Shown here: positions 35,695 through 47,640 of the stretch, in pieces | Position numbering within the stretch: position 1 is the first letter of the stretch | Layout: the number at the start of each line of letters is the position of its first letter | From: Vicia villosa | Taxonomy: Eukaryota; Streptophyta; Magnoliopsida; Fabales; Fabaceae | Direction: 5' to 3' | Assembly: GCF_029867415.1 (NCBI RefSeq) | Contig: NC_081182.1 | Location: 15,684,497-15,748,496 of the forward strand | Length of the DNA: 64,000 nucleotides | Translations under genes and position numbers: made by a program | The notes under the pieces: model-generated | Told to the model about the DNA's origin: nothing | The model's input: only the letters and a program-made list of their open reading frames with translations | Databases searched by the model: none

Positions 35695-36703
35695 CAATTA
35701 GGACTTTCAAGGGTTGTAACGTGGCTTGGTTCACGGTTTAAGATGCAAAGGATAAAGGCTCAAAGTTTATTTATACCCACCCCTCTTCGTGATGATCTTT
35801 AGTCCTAAACTCAGTTAATTCAACTTATGCATTCGGGTTCCAAGAGATTTCTGGATTTGCACCTTTGCTAATGATGATGGTTCACAAGCAAAGAGAACTT
35901 TTGAGATGGCAGTCACTTCTTCCTTTTGGTAGTCACAACATGGTGTTGTTCAGGACTTTATTGACTTCTCTTCTTTCATCTTTTTGATATCCCTAACTTT
36001 TTCCTGAACTGTCTATTTTGAGCTTACAGTCAGCGAGATGCCTTGATTTTTGCCTAAGTCATCTTTTTGATTTTTGACTTAGCAGACTTTTCTTTGTATA
36101 TATGTTTTTTCATTTTTTTTTGAAAGATATTGACTGCCTTGTTTAATGATTGATGAACCATCATTGGCTTTTGATTGACATCTCCAACACTTCTTTAATG
36201 TGTACGGATGAACGCTTGTGATTGAAACCTTTGTTGAAAGGTGTACTGAATGATTCTCTTAAAATAGAAAGCACAGCCAAATTAACTGAGAACTACCCTG
36301 CCCCAGGTTATGATCAAGGGTTTTAATTAGTACAAGAAAGAAACTTCTGCTTCTTAGGCTCAAAGGGGTTGACGAGGGATTAACATCCTTATATCTCCAC
36401 TGTTTAGGAATTGAAACAATGCCTGTACATCGTCAGCATAGTCCGCTCAAAAGCATACTGTATGAGGTTGCGGTATCGTTTTCGTCATCCTCCCTCAAAA
36501 GGTATACAAATTTAGCAGGAGTTGAATATCACAAAACACATGCAAAGTAAAGACATAATTTAAAATGAGTGATAGCGAAATAATTTATTCAAGACAAACA
36601 TATGCAATGCACTGATGATGATTATTAAAACAAATAATGTCTATCATAATTCGAATGTTTAACAAACAGGAAAGAAATTGCAAGTGAAAGTAAATCTAAT
36701 GAT

Positions 36704-37939
36704 CTAAAAGTCTATCTTTCTAGCCATCCACAGCATTAGCAATCTTGTTGTGATTAGGCATGGGGCAATGATCACATTAGGAGTTGCAGGAGGGTCGAAC
36801 TCAATTTCACCAGCGTCGATCATATCTTGGATCTTATTCTTCAACGGCCAACAATTCTCTGTGTCGTGGCCAGGACTATTAGAATGATATGCGCACCTCG
36901 CATTGGGCTTGTAACTAGGAGCGGAGGTGTTAGGATTCTTAGAAGGATCCCTCAGAGTGATCAAATTTGCCTTTAGCAGATGTTGTAAGGCTTGGGCTAG
37001 CGACATGTTGATCTTTGTGAATTGACGTCTAGGTGTGTTTTGTTTGTTTTGACGACCTTGTTGAGGCGCCAGTGTGGAGCTCAGAACTGTCCCAATAGAT
37101 TGATCATGGTTTATCCTTTTCTGCCCATACACAACATTGGCCTCTGACCTCCCATTGAAATGCTTCTTTGTAGTACCTGAGGATGTAACCACTTGAATCT
37201 TACCACTTCGAATGCCACTCTCGACACGTTCCCCAATCAGTATAAGTTCAGTGAATCCAGATGATGAACTTCCCAGCAAATGACTATAGAAAGGACCAGT
37301 CAGTGTACTCATAAACATATCGACCAATTCTCTGTCAGCTAAAGAGGGTTTGACTCTTCCAGCTAGATCTCTCCATTTTTGAGCATACTCCTTGAAACTT
37401 TCCTCGGGTCCCATAGACATGCTTTGTAGTTGCATGCGAGTTGGTGCGAGGTCAGCGTTGTATTGGTATTGCTGATAAAAAGCAACAACCAAATCTTCCC
37501 AGGTACGGATGTGGGTACTCTCCAGTTGATAGTACCATTCGAGTTGAGTTCCAGATAAGCTCTCTTGGAAAAAGTGGATCCAGAGCTTCTTATCAGCAGT
37601 ATGAGGTTGAATCTTCCTTACATAAGACCTCAAGTGTAGTTTAGGACAAGAGACTCCATCATACTTAGCAAAGGCGGGAGTTTTCAATTTTGGAGGAATA
37701 ACGACCCCAGGAACAAGTCCAAGCTCTTCAAAATCCAGCCCAGGTACCTTCTGAATTTCCACGCTTCTCAGACGCTCTTCTAACATCTTGTATTTGTCAT
37801 CGGGATGTTCGTCCTCATAGTAATAGTCCTCTTCTTCTTCAGAGAGTTTGGCAGAATCGTGGTTACTTTTTTGCATCAGTTTTGATACTAGCATCATCAT
37901 CTTGCTCATCCTCATCACTGTCTTCAGAGGTTTCAGCAT
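36704..37939 (-). CDS. Ogre gag (main part)
   Basis: Gag packages element RNA into virus-like particles. The 411-residue frame has the retrotransposon gag core at about residues 85-250 (VVIPPKLKTPAFAKYDG, WIHFFQESLSGTQLEWYYQL, SFKEYAQKWRDLAGRV, GERVESGIRSGKI). Near the end comes a Cys/His stretch (CAYHSNSPGHDTENCWPLKN) typical of Tat/Ogre gag in place of a classic CCHC knuckle. The first ~30 residues (MLKPLKTVMRMSKMMM) are probably not authentic. They lie in the antisense of the true N-terminal frame, which is the overlapping ORF at 37863-38198; switching frame at an A6 run near 37866 would join the two. The C-terminal end after NVIIAPC looks degraded. Confidence 0.85.
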   Translation of the reverse strand: MLKPLKTVMRMSKMMMLVSKLMQKSNHDSAKLSEEEEDYYYEDEHPDDKYKMLEERLRSVEIQKVPGLDFEELGLVPGVVIPPKLKTPAFAKYDGVSCPKLHLRSYVRKIQPHTADKKLWIHFFQESLSGTQLEWYYQLESTHIRTWEDLVVAFYQQYQYNADLAPTRMQLQSMSMGPEESFKEYAQKWRDLAGRVKPSLADRELVDMFMSTLTGPFYSHLLGSSSSGFTELILIGERVESGIRSGKIQVVTSSGTTKKHFNGRSEANVVYGQKRINHDQSIGTVLSSTLAPQQGRQNKQNTPRRQFTKINMSLAQALQHLLKANLITLRDPSKNPNTSAPSYKPNARCAYHSNSPGHDTENCWPLKNKIQDMIDAGEIEFDPPATPNVIIAPCLITTRLLMLWMARKIDF

Positions 37940-38198
37940 CCCTGAGTTGCAAGATCGATCTAAGCTTTTTCACTCGAGTCTTCTTACCCTCTTTGGGAGT
38001 TTCAGCTTCTTCAACCTTTTTGAGAGGGCCTTTGAACCTTCTTCCCAGATTGAGAACACCTTTAGGTTTCTTGGTCTTCTTTTCCTTCTTAGTCAGAAGG
38101 GATTTCAGCTCATCTTGCCCCTTGGACAAATTCAGAATCAAGGCTTGGAACTCAGTGTTTTGAGCTTGGAGATCCTTAAGTGATTGTTCGAGATTCAT
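37863..38198 (-). CDS. Ogre gag N-terminal part, out of frame with the main gag
   Basis: 111 residues starting MNLEQSLKDLQAQNTEFQAL, predicted coiled coil, then a Lys-rich segment (LTKKEKKTKKPKG, RRFKGPLKKVEEAE) and an acidic end (SEDSDEDEQDDDASIK). It stops at TAA just after a six-A run. In the neighbouring frame the sequence continues QKSNHDSAKLSEEE into main gag. A one-base slip or a mutation at the A run is therefore implied. The start at 38198 is about 1.2 kb inside the primer site, a normal leader for Ogre. Confidence 0.65.
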   Translation of the reverse strand: MNLEQSLKDLQAQNTEFQALILNLSKGQDELKSLLTKKEKKTKKPKGVLNLGRRFKGPLKKVEEAETPKEGKKTRVKKLRSILQLRDAETSEDSDEDEQDDDASIKTDAKK

Positions 38199-39357
38199 GA
38201 TGCTGAAATAAACAGCGAGGAAGGATGAGAGACCTATTGTAAGAAACCTGTTATGCGATGTTATGAATGCAAATGCAATTCTTTCAAGGATCTATAGGAA
38301 ATTTAGTTTGCAATATTTAGACATTGAATCAATCCCCGCTTCGTCTAAAGAACCTTGGCTTTCGTTCTTAAGCGTCCTTCTTTAAGAATCAAGCTCACCA
38401 TATCGAGTGGGTCATCGTCTCAGATTCGGGAGCTTCTGAATTTGAAGGTACATGGCTAGAGGAAAATAAATCCTCTTGCCCCTTGATAGGTATCGAGTCT
38501 CTGAATTGGAAGGTATGTGGCCAGAGGAAAATAAATCCTCTTGCCCCTTGATAGGAATTCAGTCTTTGACAAAGGCATCTGAAATTGTGCGCCCTAAATT
38601 CCTAAGATCCTTGAAAGGTTTAGTTAAATCATGTTATGCGTATGATGTCATGATGTTATGCGAATGCGGTTCATTAGGCATAGTGTGAGATAGTAAGGAC
38701 AAACAAGTCCTTTCAACAAAACCTGCGAGGAAACGAAGGTTAGTATCAAACACAAACAAGTCACACAAGTCACACAATTTTTGGCTTAAGGCTTGCATGG
38801 AGTCTGATCAGGTGTCTTTCCCAAGGGTATTTCTATGGATAAGGAAATTTCAGCAACGGGTTCTATAAGTTATCCAGAATTGTCAGCCCTTCTAAAGCAC
38901 CCTCGGACATGATACATTCGCATCATGCAATGATACTTTGAGAGAGGACCTATCTGAATTGTAGCATCGGGTAGCGACTAGTTCTCAACATTTGTCAAGA
39001 GTAGTCCCCCCACTACGTTCCTAAAGGCCAAGATGAGTTAAGGGTAAGTAAAGGTCCTTGAGCTCCGGCGCACCCACAGACACATACCTAGACCCCCCTC
39101 ATTTGAGAAAGGTGTGCATATGCTATGGAGTCCTAACTCAAGTGTGAACTTCATATTGACTCATCTCCCACATATGTGAAAGAGGTCGCCATGACTATGC
39201 CACTCCTAATCTTAAGTGTACTTGAATCCGGGTGTAGGATTCGTCCTTCAATTAATTCCCAAAACAACCCTGAAAAATAAAACAAGCAAAGCAAACAATA
39301 GAATACAATTAAGTGATCCTAAACTTTTAAGGTAACCCCTCTTTTATAAGAAAATTC
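38199..39357 (-). other. Ogre leader between primer site and gag
   Basis: Non-coding 5' leader of the element, 1.16 kb. It contains two near-identical 70 bp blocks (about 38450-38500 and 38515-38560) with AGGAAAATAAATCCTCTTGC and CCCCTTGATAGG. No ORF of note. Confidence 0.6.
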
Positions 39358-39375
39358 TCCCCAGCAGAGTCGCCA
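39358..39375 (-). other. Ogre primer-binding site (tRNA-Arg type)
   Basis: On the minus strand TGGCGACTCTGCTGGGGA lies right at the end of the 5' LTR. This is the tRNA-Arg-complementary site known from Ogre elements and fixes the element's orientation. Confidence 0.85.
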
Positions 39376-40335
39376 GTTCTATAATACGGTGAACTGACTT
39401 TTTTATAATCGAAAATGTACGGTTAAGCATGAGTCGCCACCGAATTTTATTTTATCCACATATTAGAAAGGCTAAAAGAACAGAAAAAAAACCTTTAAAA
39501 GAAACTTTGAGTTCGGGGGGTAATTTATGCAAAGGGAAGGTGTAAGGCACCCTTTGCATCCATGGTTTTCCATGGGCTCTTAATTGCTTTGCTCGTTTTG
39601 AAAAGAAATGTAGAAGAAGAAAAATAAGGACTTTAGCTCGTAAATGAGCATTGCCTTATTGAAGGTTTATGAGAAAGAATATGAAAAGATTTTTTTGAGC
39701 AAGGCAAAGCAATTAGGGGCAATTACCTTATAGTTTGAAAAAAAGAGGTTCTTTTAGCCTTTCAGGGTGAAAGGGTCTATCCATGCCATAAGAGGGCAGG
39801 AAGCCTTTCATTTGGAGGTTGAAGGGTCGTCGAGTTATCGTTCGCCTTAAAACTGTCCCATGCCATAGAGGGGCAGGTAGTCTAAAGGGAAGCACTACAG
39901 GAAAAAAGGCCTCCTGCCACGCCCAGAAAACCGAGGCTATATGCAAAATAACTGTGGCGTAACGCTTACGCCACGGTTTGGCCACGGAAATCCAACTGTG
40001 GAGTATACGGCCGTGGCCTAAAGTAAAGTCCACGGTTTTTTGGTATAGACCACGCCTTTTTTACAACCGTGGCATTTTTAGGCCACGGTTTAGGTAGCTT
40101 GATTAAGGCCGCGGTTTGATCTTGCCATGACTTAAAAACTGTGGCTTTATGGTAAAGCCACGGTTTCATTTTAACGTTTACGACACAGTATTGGTTCAGG
40201 ATATAGCCACGGTTTGGTTATGACCACCTATTTAAAACCGTTGTTATATGTTATGCATTTTAAACCATTTATTTGCCACGGTTTATTTCATGTTATGCAT
40301 TCTAAACCATTTATCTGCCACGGTTTATTTCTGTA

Positions 40336-40851
40336 TCATTTCAACAAGTAGAGTCGAATCGTGAATGATAACGAAGAGAAGTCTTTGCATCCAGGGTACA
40401 GTTCTTGTTCCGCCTCTTTAATCAAACTGTAAAACGTTCTAGCCTCGTCATTGGGACCTTCATCAACTCCGTGTGCTTCTGCCCTATCTCCATATATGTC
40501 ATGCAATAAGCCAGGAATGTCATCATGTGATCCATCTTGATCTTCCATCCCATCACCAATTTCCATAGACCTTTGTAGTTTCTCCCCATGGTGCACCCAA
40601 ACGTCATAACCGTCTAGAAAACCTTTGGCTATTAGGTGATCCCTAATAATATCCCTGGTTTTCCAATATATATTTTTACACTTAGCACAAGGGCATAGAA
40701 GTTCACCTCCTTGAGGACTTCCTTTAGTGAAGGCAAAGTCTAAAAATCGAGTAACACCGTTGATGTACTCTTGACTAAACCACGGTAATTTAGTCCACTC
40801 TTTGTCCATCGCTTGATAATCTATATATTTGAAACACAACACATAACACAT
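40336..40851 (-). pseudogene. Truncated CACTA transposase gene, N-terminal transposase-associated domain
   Basis: The likely start is the ATG at MDKEWTKLPWFS (plus about 40809); the upstream residues are in an AT-rich leader. The domain is the transposase-associated type (PF13963): YINGVTRFLDFAF, LLCPCAKCKN, DHLIAKGFLDGYDVWVHHGE. The Cys/His pattern CPCAKCKN plus the later DHL and WVHHG residues is complete. The frame continues acidic (DDIPGLLHDIYGD) and ends after FYSLIKEAEQELYPGC with FSSLSFTIRLYLLK, where the TNP2 catalytic region should begin. The gene is thus cut by internal deletion. It might make a short DNA-binding protein. Confidence 0.8.
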
Positions 40852-40859
40852 TCAAAACA

Positions 40860-42790
40860 CATAACACATTCAAAACTGAATTCATATAAAAAAATGCACT
40901 AACAGTACCAAAACATGTGCTGAGCAACCAAAAAATTACTGGGACAGAATTATTGTATATAAATGGAATTACTGGGACAGAATCTTTGCAAGAATTATTG
41001 TATATACATTATATACCTAATATACAACTAATTAGGTAAGAAAAACACTAACATGATTACTGATTTATAAAATTCATTTTTAGACGGCAACGGAATTATA
41101 TAATCATATACATATGAATCAAAACATTCCATGAGATATACTACCACGTATTAAAATTTATATGGTGAAGCCTAAAAGAACACAAATTGTTACCTTAAAA
41201 CAGAGAAATGGAGTCACACACAAATAAAATGCAGTTGTCGCTTTCCTTCGTCTCCTTTGAGGGAATTGAGCTGTATCAATAACAAAAAGAAATCAATAAC
41301 CACACTGCAGCTATGCTATGCAACTTAATAATACACAAAATTAGATTTATAAAATTCATAACAGAGTCACACAAATTCGTAACAGATTTATAAAATCAAT
41401 AGCCCTGTGTTTGAAACAAACAAATGCTGCCTTTTAAGTAACCTTCAGTAGCAGTTACACACAAATACCAGAAGGAGGATTTCATGTTTTTTATAATATT
41501 TTCTTTCTCTTTCTGCTACATTTACTAAATATGCATAAGAAACTTCCACAGCTTCATGATTTTTAGTTTACATACTGATAGAAACTTAAAGTATGTAAAC
41601 TGAATGGCTACTTAAGAGCAAGAAGTGTACATACAATAGCACAGACTATATATATATCAGATACCGAAACTTAAAGTAGACATTTCAATAATTGAATTAT
41701 TCTACGCCAAATAAAAACAACAACTAATTACAACATAAGCAACACTTCCTTACGAGATGCACAAACATTAATAGGACCCAATATAAGTTGATGCAAGAAA
41801 ATTTAAGAAACAAACTACTAAGTAGTAGCATGAACAGCAGCCACAATAGTAGTGGCACATCAGTTCATCAAATCAAGTCACTAAAACATACAATCAGTTT
41901 TAACATTGAATCCTAAAGTTATATATGTATTGTGGATTGAAAGTAGTTACTAGTTAGTCCCAAATCCCAAGCCAAGAATCAGTTATATCATTCTAGCAAG
42001 ATTAGTTTTGCCAAAAAATCACTTTTCTACTTAAAGGTCATCAAACACAAATCATTCCGCTACAAAGTACATGTCAAAATCAACTCTAGCAAGATCTAAT
42101 CCAACACAGAGGAAAGCAGCAGCAAACACAAATCTAAGTGAGCTCAGAAACAAGTTAGAACACTGACCTTAGTGCCAAAAGGACCTTCTGGATGATATGT
42201 TTCAAGAATATTCCTCCCCTAAACAAACAAACAAAAAATACATAATTACAAACTTCCTTCAAATGAATAATCTATAGTATATTGCAGCATAATAGAGTTT
42301 CAGAGTAAAATTCATAAATTATCATACACATACACATATCATAATAACAAGAATTTCTTCTAATAATCACAAGAAATTCAATTCAATTCATGATATTAAG
42401 CATAACTAGCATTCTGATTTCGTCCCAAACAGAAAATCAATTTTAGATTTAACAATACTAACAGTCAAATAACGGAAATAGCAGTTATAACTTGAATCTA
42501 ACATACTTTCTCAACCTAAAATCCAGATCAGTTTTCAACCCTAACAAAATCTAACCTAAATCACCATAACAAAATCTAACATAAACTCAGTGCCTCTCTC
42601 AGCTTCAAATCACCATAACAAAATCTAACATAAATAACAACAACAGATATAACAATGCAGAGATTAGGTCAAAATGAAGCCCTCAGTAGATTAGGTCAAA
42701 ACAAAACATGCATCAAATCACACTATCCAAACATCAGTAGTAGAATTTGTTTAAACATAGATTAGGTCAAAAAGAAACCCTACCGTATTA
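40860..42790. other. Inner part of the CACTA element, non-coding
   Basis: AT-rich sequence upstream of the truncated transposase on its strand. No further exons, RNA genes or known domains could be supported. It may hold introns and the leader of the former transposase gene. Confidence 0.5.
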
Positions 42791-43145
42791 GCCTCCAGAA
42801 GCTTTGGTACCTCACATGCAAAACAAAATATATATTAGGTCAAAAAAATCAAAGGAGACGAGGGAAGATGAGGAACACGAACAGAGAAGAGAATCGTACC
42901 CAGATAATCGTACGCAGATGAATAGGGGAAGCCTCCAGAAGCTATGGTACCTCAACTGCAAAACAAAATATATATTAGGTCCAAACAAAATCAGAGGAGA
43001 CGATAGAGAAGATGAGGAACACGAACAGAGAATCGTGACATGAAGAGAGTTAGGGTTCGTGAGATGAAGAGAGTTAGGATTCGTGAGATGAAGAGGGTTA
43101 GGGTTCGTGAGATGAAGAGGGTTAGGGTTCGTGAGATGAAGCTGA
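42790..43145. repeat. Tandem repeats inside the CACTA element (~135 bp unit x2, ~24 bp unit x4-5)
   Basis: GCCTCCAGAAGCTWTGGTAC and AAAACAAAATATATATTAGG recur with the same order at about 42791 and 42931. From about 43034 to 43142 units of GTTAGGGTTCGTGAGATGAAG (written without its last base here) repeat every ~24 bp. The TTAGGG look is incidental. Confidence 0.85.
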
Positions 43146-46100
43146 AGCAGAGATGAAAGCAGAGATGAAGATGAAGAAACTAACCTGTAAGCGATGGAGG
43201 TGGCAGCAGCGGCGGAGCGGTGGAGCGGCGAAGCGAGATAGTTTTGGGAGATGGAGTTTTTAGAGTGTGCGTGTTTTTTGTTCATATGGCTTTGGGAGAT
43301 GGAGTTTTTGTTCGTGTTCTTTCATTTTTTTTCTTTTTTTTTAATTAAAAAAAATAGAAAAGAAAATATTAAAAGATATAGAGGGAAACTAAAAAAAAAG
43401 GAGGGAACTTTTGGAGGGGTTTTTTTTTGGGGTTTTGGCCACAGTTTGAACTGAAAATTATAGGCCTCGGTTTCTTAGTTGCGGCTTAAAATATCTACTG
43501 TTATACAGGCCACAGTTTTACACTCCGGATTCAATATTTCTATAACATACGTCTACGCTTTGATAATCATGGCTAAATCATATATGTGGCCACAGTTTCT
43601 GAGCTGTGGACAATTTTAGCGTGGCCGTAGGCCAAATTTCTAGTAGTGAAGGATTCAGAATAGCCTTTCGTAGGCAGCCAGAGGATACCTCAGCCTTTCG
43701 TAGGCAACTTCCGAGGAACGAGATCATATTAGTGTATCGAAGGCAGCATCATTAGGGACTTATGATCTTTGCATTAATCGAGGCAACATGGCTGAGGTAT
43801 CCTGTATTCGAGGGACATGGCTATTCTGCAAAAACACAAGGCAACAAAGGCAACAGGCAACAGGCAACAGGCAACAAAGAGGTTACCCCAAAAGTGTGCG
43901 TGTGTGCAGCAATCACGTGATTCGATTCAAAAAATGTTATCTTGTAATTAAATGACTCTAATTCGATTCATAGTTGCACTCCCTAAATTACTAAACACAA
44001 CAATTGATAAACAAATATTATTAAAGCAAATACGGGGAAGGGGAAAAAGAAACCAGCGGAGGAAAGGGGAGATGAAACCAGCGGAGGATAATAAATAAAT
44101 AGGTCTAACACAAGTAATAATTAAGATCAGGGTTTAGGGTTACCGACTATTCGAAGCTTTGGCATTTGGCAAACCCTGAAAGGTGGGAAAAAAAAAGAAG
44201 CAATAGTAGGGTGAGTGCATTATCGGTTCAGAGGCAAACATAACTAACCCTAATAAAAAATAAAAGGATAAAATAAATTGAAATAAATAACTAGACACTT
44301 AGCTTTGAATTTGATATGATATGGTTGACAGTCGGAGGTAGCCTCGAGGTTACCTGAAGAATGGCAAAGGCAGAGGCAGAAAATAGATGTGAGTGTATGC
44401 GGAGTTCATATTTAAAGGGTAAACCCTAAAACAAAAGGAAACAAAATAGACTTAAAAATTAATTGAATACTTAGCTTCGGATTTTGAAGACGCGTAGTCG
44501 GGGTGCACTTGAAGGATAACCCTGAAAAAAGGCACAAAAAATATTTTTTAGTGTAGGATAATGTTCTCATAAACCCTGATTCGGGCGTAAATTAAATAAA
44601 ATAACAAATCGATTTAATTAATTATTGGTTTTGCAACCTAATTAATTAAATCGAAGAAGAGAAAATAATTTAATCGGTAAAAAAACATTCTCCTGATTTT
44701 ATGAATTAAAATAAAATAAATATGATTTATTAAAGATATTTAAATAAATTATCTAATTAAAATAAACTATACTAATTATATAAAATAAATAGTAAAAAAA
44801 TAAATAATAAGTATAATATAAATAAATAATATTATTATTATTATATGTAAAATAAAAAGTTTTTAGAAAACTAATTTTTAAAGAAAAGAAAAAAACTAAG
44901 TAAAAAAATAAATTATAAAAAGAGTTGTACAATTATAAAATAAAAGATTTGGGAAAAAAAACATAGCTATGATCCTGTGGGTTGAGCCTGTGAGAGACCA
45001 TGATGGACCAACATATATTGGGCGTTGGATTTTGCATGGTTGATGATCTGATGGTTAGAAAACGATGGTCCACCGCGTGCCCACGTGAAGGAAACGCACT
45101 GGATCTGAAAGGAAAGACAGTCACAAACGCTAATAATACAAAAAAAAAACCAAGGTTCCAACCCAGTCTCGAACCGGCGCCCTCGAGTACCAAGACCTTT
45201 GGACAACGCTTTCTTCCACTGCGCCACTCTTCTCTTGCTGTTAATGATACAAATTAAAACCATAAAATAACAAACTTAATATTTAAATCCAAATCAAATT
45301 CGCGCCAGCCTGCGTCGTCTTCCCCAACTGCCTTTTTTTTCTGGAATTTTCGCTACTATTTCCCCTGGGATTTGCTACGAAATATCCATAGCCAAATCCT
45401 ACGATCATGAAACCTGCACGAAAACAAACTAAAACAACGAAAAGAAGCCCAGATCGATTCTAATCAGTCCTACGAATTCAATGGAGCCTCTAATTACGCC
45501 TGCAATAGCTCTTAGCCAAAATCCCCATTCTTGAAACATTCAAACCCTAACTATGGTAACTCATTCAAACAAACATTAAAACCAAATTAACTATCCAGAA
45601 ATCATGCAATCATCAATATGAGCACAAATATATGTTTGAATTTCGTTTAAGATGCCTATATTGATGTAACTGAACTCGAAAAAATTGACAAACCGTGAGG
45701 TGTGATGGTGATGATTCCGCGCGTTCCAATCGATGGAGAGGATAAGGTCTCGCCCAGAAAAACTCCAAGGAATTGATTGAGGTGCTTGGTTGAGTCTGAA
45801 TCGGGCTGCAATCTAGAAACCGACTTTGGTTTTTTCTTGTACTTTTCACGAGTTCTTGAATGTTGTTGGGGCTGCAAATCCTTGTCAAATTCGTCCCCTT
45901 GCATCTGAGTGATTTAGGCATTTATAATAGATGGAATTAGGTTTGTCAAATTGGATCAGAATCAAGGTAAATGATATAATTGAGATTTGATTTTCAATCA
46001 TTCATAAATCCTTCTAAATTTGCTCAATCTTCTTCAATCACTTGCTTAGTTCAAAGATATGCAATCTCTGCTTGATTGTGATTGAGAAATCACGCTTATT

Positions 46101-46977
46101 GCACCTTCTCCCAAATATTTGATTTTTTTTGGTGATTTATTTTGATTTAACTTGAACTTAAATGGATAAAAATTCAAAATAAATAAAACAAATATTGGAA
46201 AAAAAATAGATGGGCCTAGAGGTCATGGAATAGGTTAGGAACACATTCCAAGCATAAAAATATAGGCCCATTTAGAAGAAAATCAATTTTGATCAATATT
46301 CACTTCATGCACTTCCTCAAAAATCACCCATCTGGTGCAAGCCATAACTCCCTCAATATTTGTCATATGAAGATGTTCTGAGACTTTTTAGAAAGCTCAA
46401 AGAGTCCTCTAAAAACTCCTTTTTGTTTCATCTCAATTGAATCTACCATTTTCAAGTTATGAGCTTTGAAAAAAAATGACTTTATGAGCTTTGGATGGAA
46501 AATTTCTGATGCTCCATGTGAGAGTTATGGCTGGTCAAAGTTCAGTTGAGTTTCTCCTATACAAACCCTAATTTAGAAACTTTTTGAATTGTTGATTTTT
46601 GATCTTTCCTTGATGAACCATGATCAATCCTTGATCAAATGGTGAATGATACTTCAATATGAGGATTTTGACAAAAAATCAGGAGTTTTGATTGTACTTT
46701 GACCATAGTTGACTTTTAGGTTAACTTAGTCGACTGTTGACTTTCTGAACAATTGAGTGACCAATCCTTTGAGATGAGAATTGATACTTGTCATGGAGAT
46801 GATGTGAGATATATTGAGCCACATGAGATGCCTTGGAGCCATTGATTCACTGATTTTCCTTTGAATAAGCCAAACCCTAGTTTTAGAGCCTTGTGTAGGA
46901 GCGTGTGTCTAGGAGCTTTGTGTATTGCTTTGAATTTGTATAAGAGAAATAGTATGGGCAAATTTTGGGGTATGACA

Positions 46978-47640
46978 TTTATATAATCATTAAAATGTAT
47001 TTTAAACATAATACACAACTATTATTATTATTATTACTATTATTATTATTATTTTGTAAATTCTCTTACAAAACCATGTGAAATAGTGAGAAAGATTTGA
47101 AAAAAAATTCAATTATATAGAGCATTTGAGATAGATTTTAGACAAAATATAGGGTATAGCTTATAAAAAATAATGCAAAATTTCAATAATAATTTAAATA
47201 ATTAATTCAGTTAAATAATTAAGTGATAATAATGGTTAGTTTTGACATGAGGAGTGGAGTTGTAGCTTATAGAGTCAAATATAGATATAAAGCTATATAG
47301 TTGAGTGTGAGTATAGTGTATGATTTGACACCATAACACTATAATTAGAACTCATAGTACATCTTAATATTTAGTGTTTACTATACTTTTAATGGACCAC
47401 TTGTATAAACTTACTGCACTATATTTTTCAGCTGGCAACTGTATGAGGATATGAAATTTACTTTAAAAAAAGAACAACGAGGTAGTCATGGCCTTCCTTT
47501 GCCACCCCTAGTTCCACCACTTGTTCCCCACTTGTTGATGAGGTTCCACCTATTTGCATGTCTTTCGTGATGACGTTATGGATAGGGCCCTTGAAGATGT
47601 ATATTCTTTTTAGGGATTTGGGCCGACGTGGAACAGAATC
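46978..47640. other. AT-rich spacer with short ATT microsatellite
   Basis: A short ATT array is at about 47020-47055. No gene recognised between the Ogre end and 47640. Confidence 0.5.

Larger units (their letters stand above)
33395..36703 (-). other. Ogre 3' untranslated region
   Basis: 3.3 kb without coding capacity between gag and the 3' LTR. It contains the 64 bp tandem array and the exact 280 bp duplication listed separately, and phrases such as TTGCCCCAG repeated around 34750-35080. In autonomous relatives pol would occupy the space between gag and this region; here it is missing. Confidence 0.75.
39893..43648. mobile_element. Non-autonomous CACTA element, 3756 bp, inserted in the Ogre LTR
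   Basis: Ends CACTACAGGAAAAAAGGCC and CTAGTAGTG, flanked by AAG on both sides (39890-39892 and 43649-43651). The other LTR shows the empty site with a single AAG (AAAGGGAAGGATTC near 30080). Subterminal GCCACGGTTT / AACCGTGGC repeats crowd both ends (39915-40330 and 43430-43630). It keeps only the N-terminal domain of the transposase gene. Confidence 0.92.
29608..46977 (-). mobile_element. Non-autonomous, gag-only Ogre/Tat LTR retrotransposon
   Basis: Two long repeats (29608-33394 and ~39378-46977) in the same orientation bound a 6 kb internal region. On the minus strand the LTR starts TGTCATACCCCAAAATTTGC, characteristic of Ogre. The left LTR is followed by the tRNA-Arg primer site, then gag, then a repeat-rich untranslated region, then the other LTR. 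No protease, RT, RNase H or integrase motif is present in the internal region, so the copy depends on proteins made elsewhere. The outer U5 end of the 3' LTR appears cut short at about 29608, so a target duplication could not be assigned. Confidence 0.85.
39378..46977 (-). mobile_element. Ogre 5' LTR, split by a CACTA element
   Basis: Homologous to 29608-33394 once 39893-43648 plus one AAG is removed. It ends on the outside at TGTCATACCCC (46977 downward on the minus strand). A tRNA-like A/B-box segment recurs here at about 45140-45245 (A box 45216-45226, B box 45164-45175). Confidence 0.85.

Noticed and set aside
43034..43142. TTAGGG-containing tandem repeat, possible interstitial telomere
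   Set aside because: The unit is ~24 bp with TTAGGG once per unit; plant telomeres are TTTAGGG and this is not.
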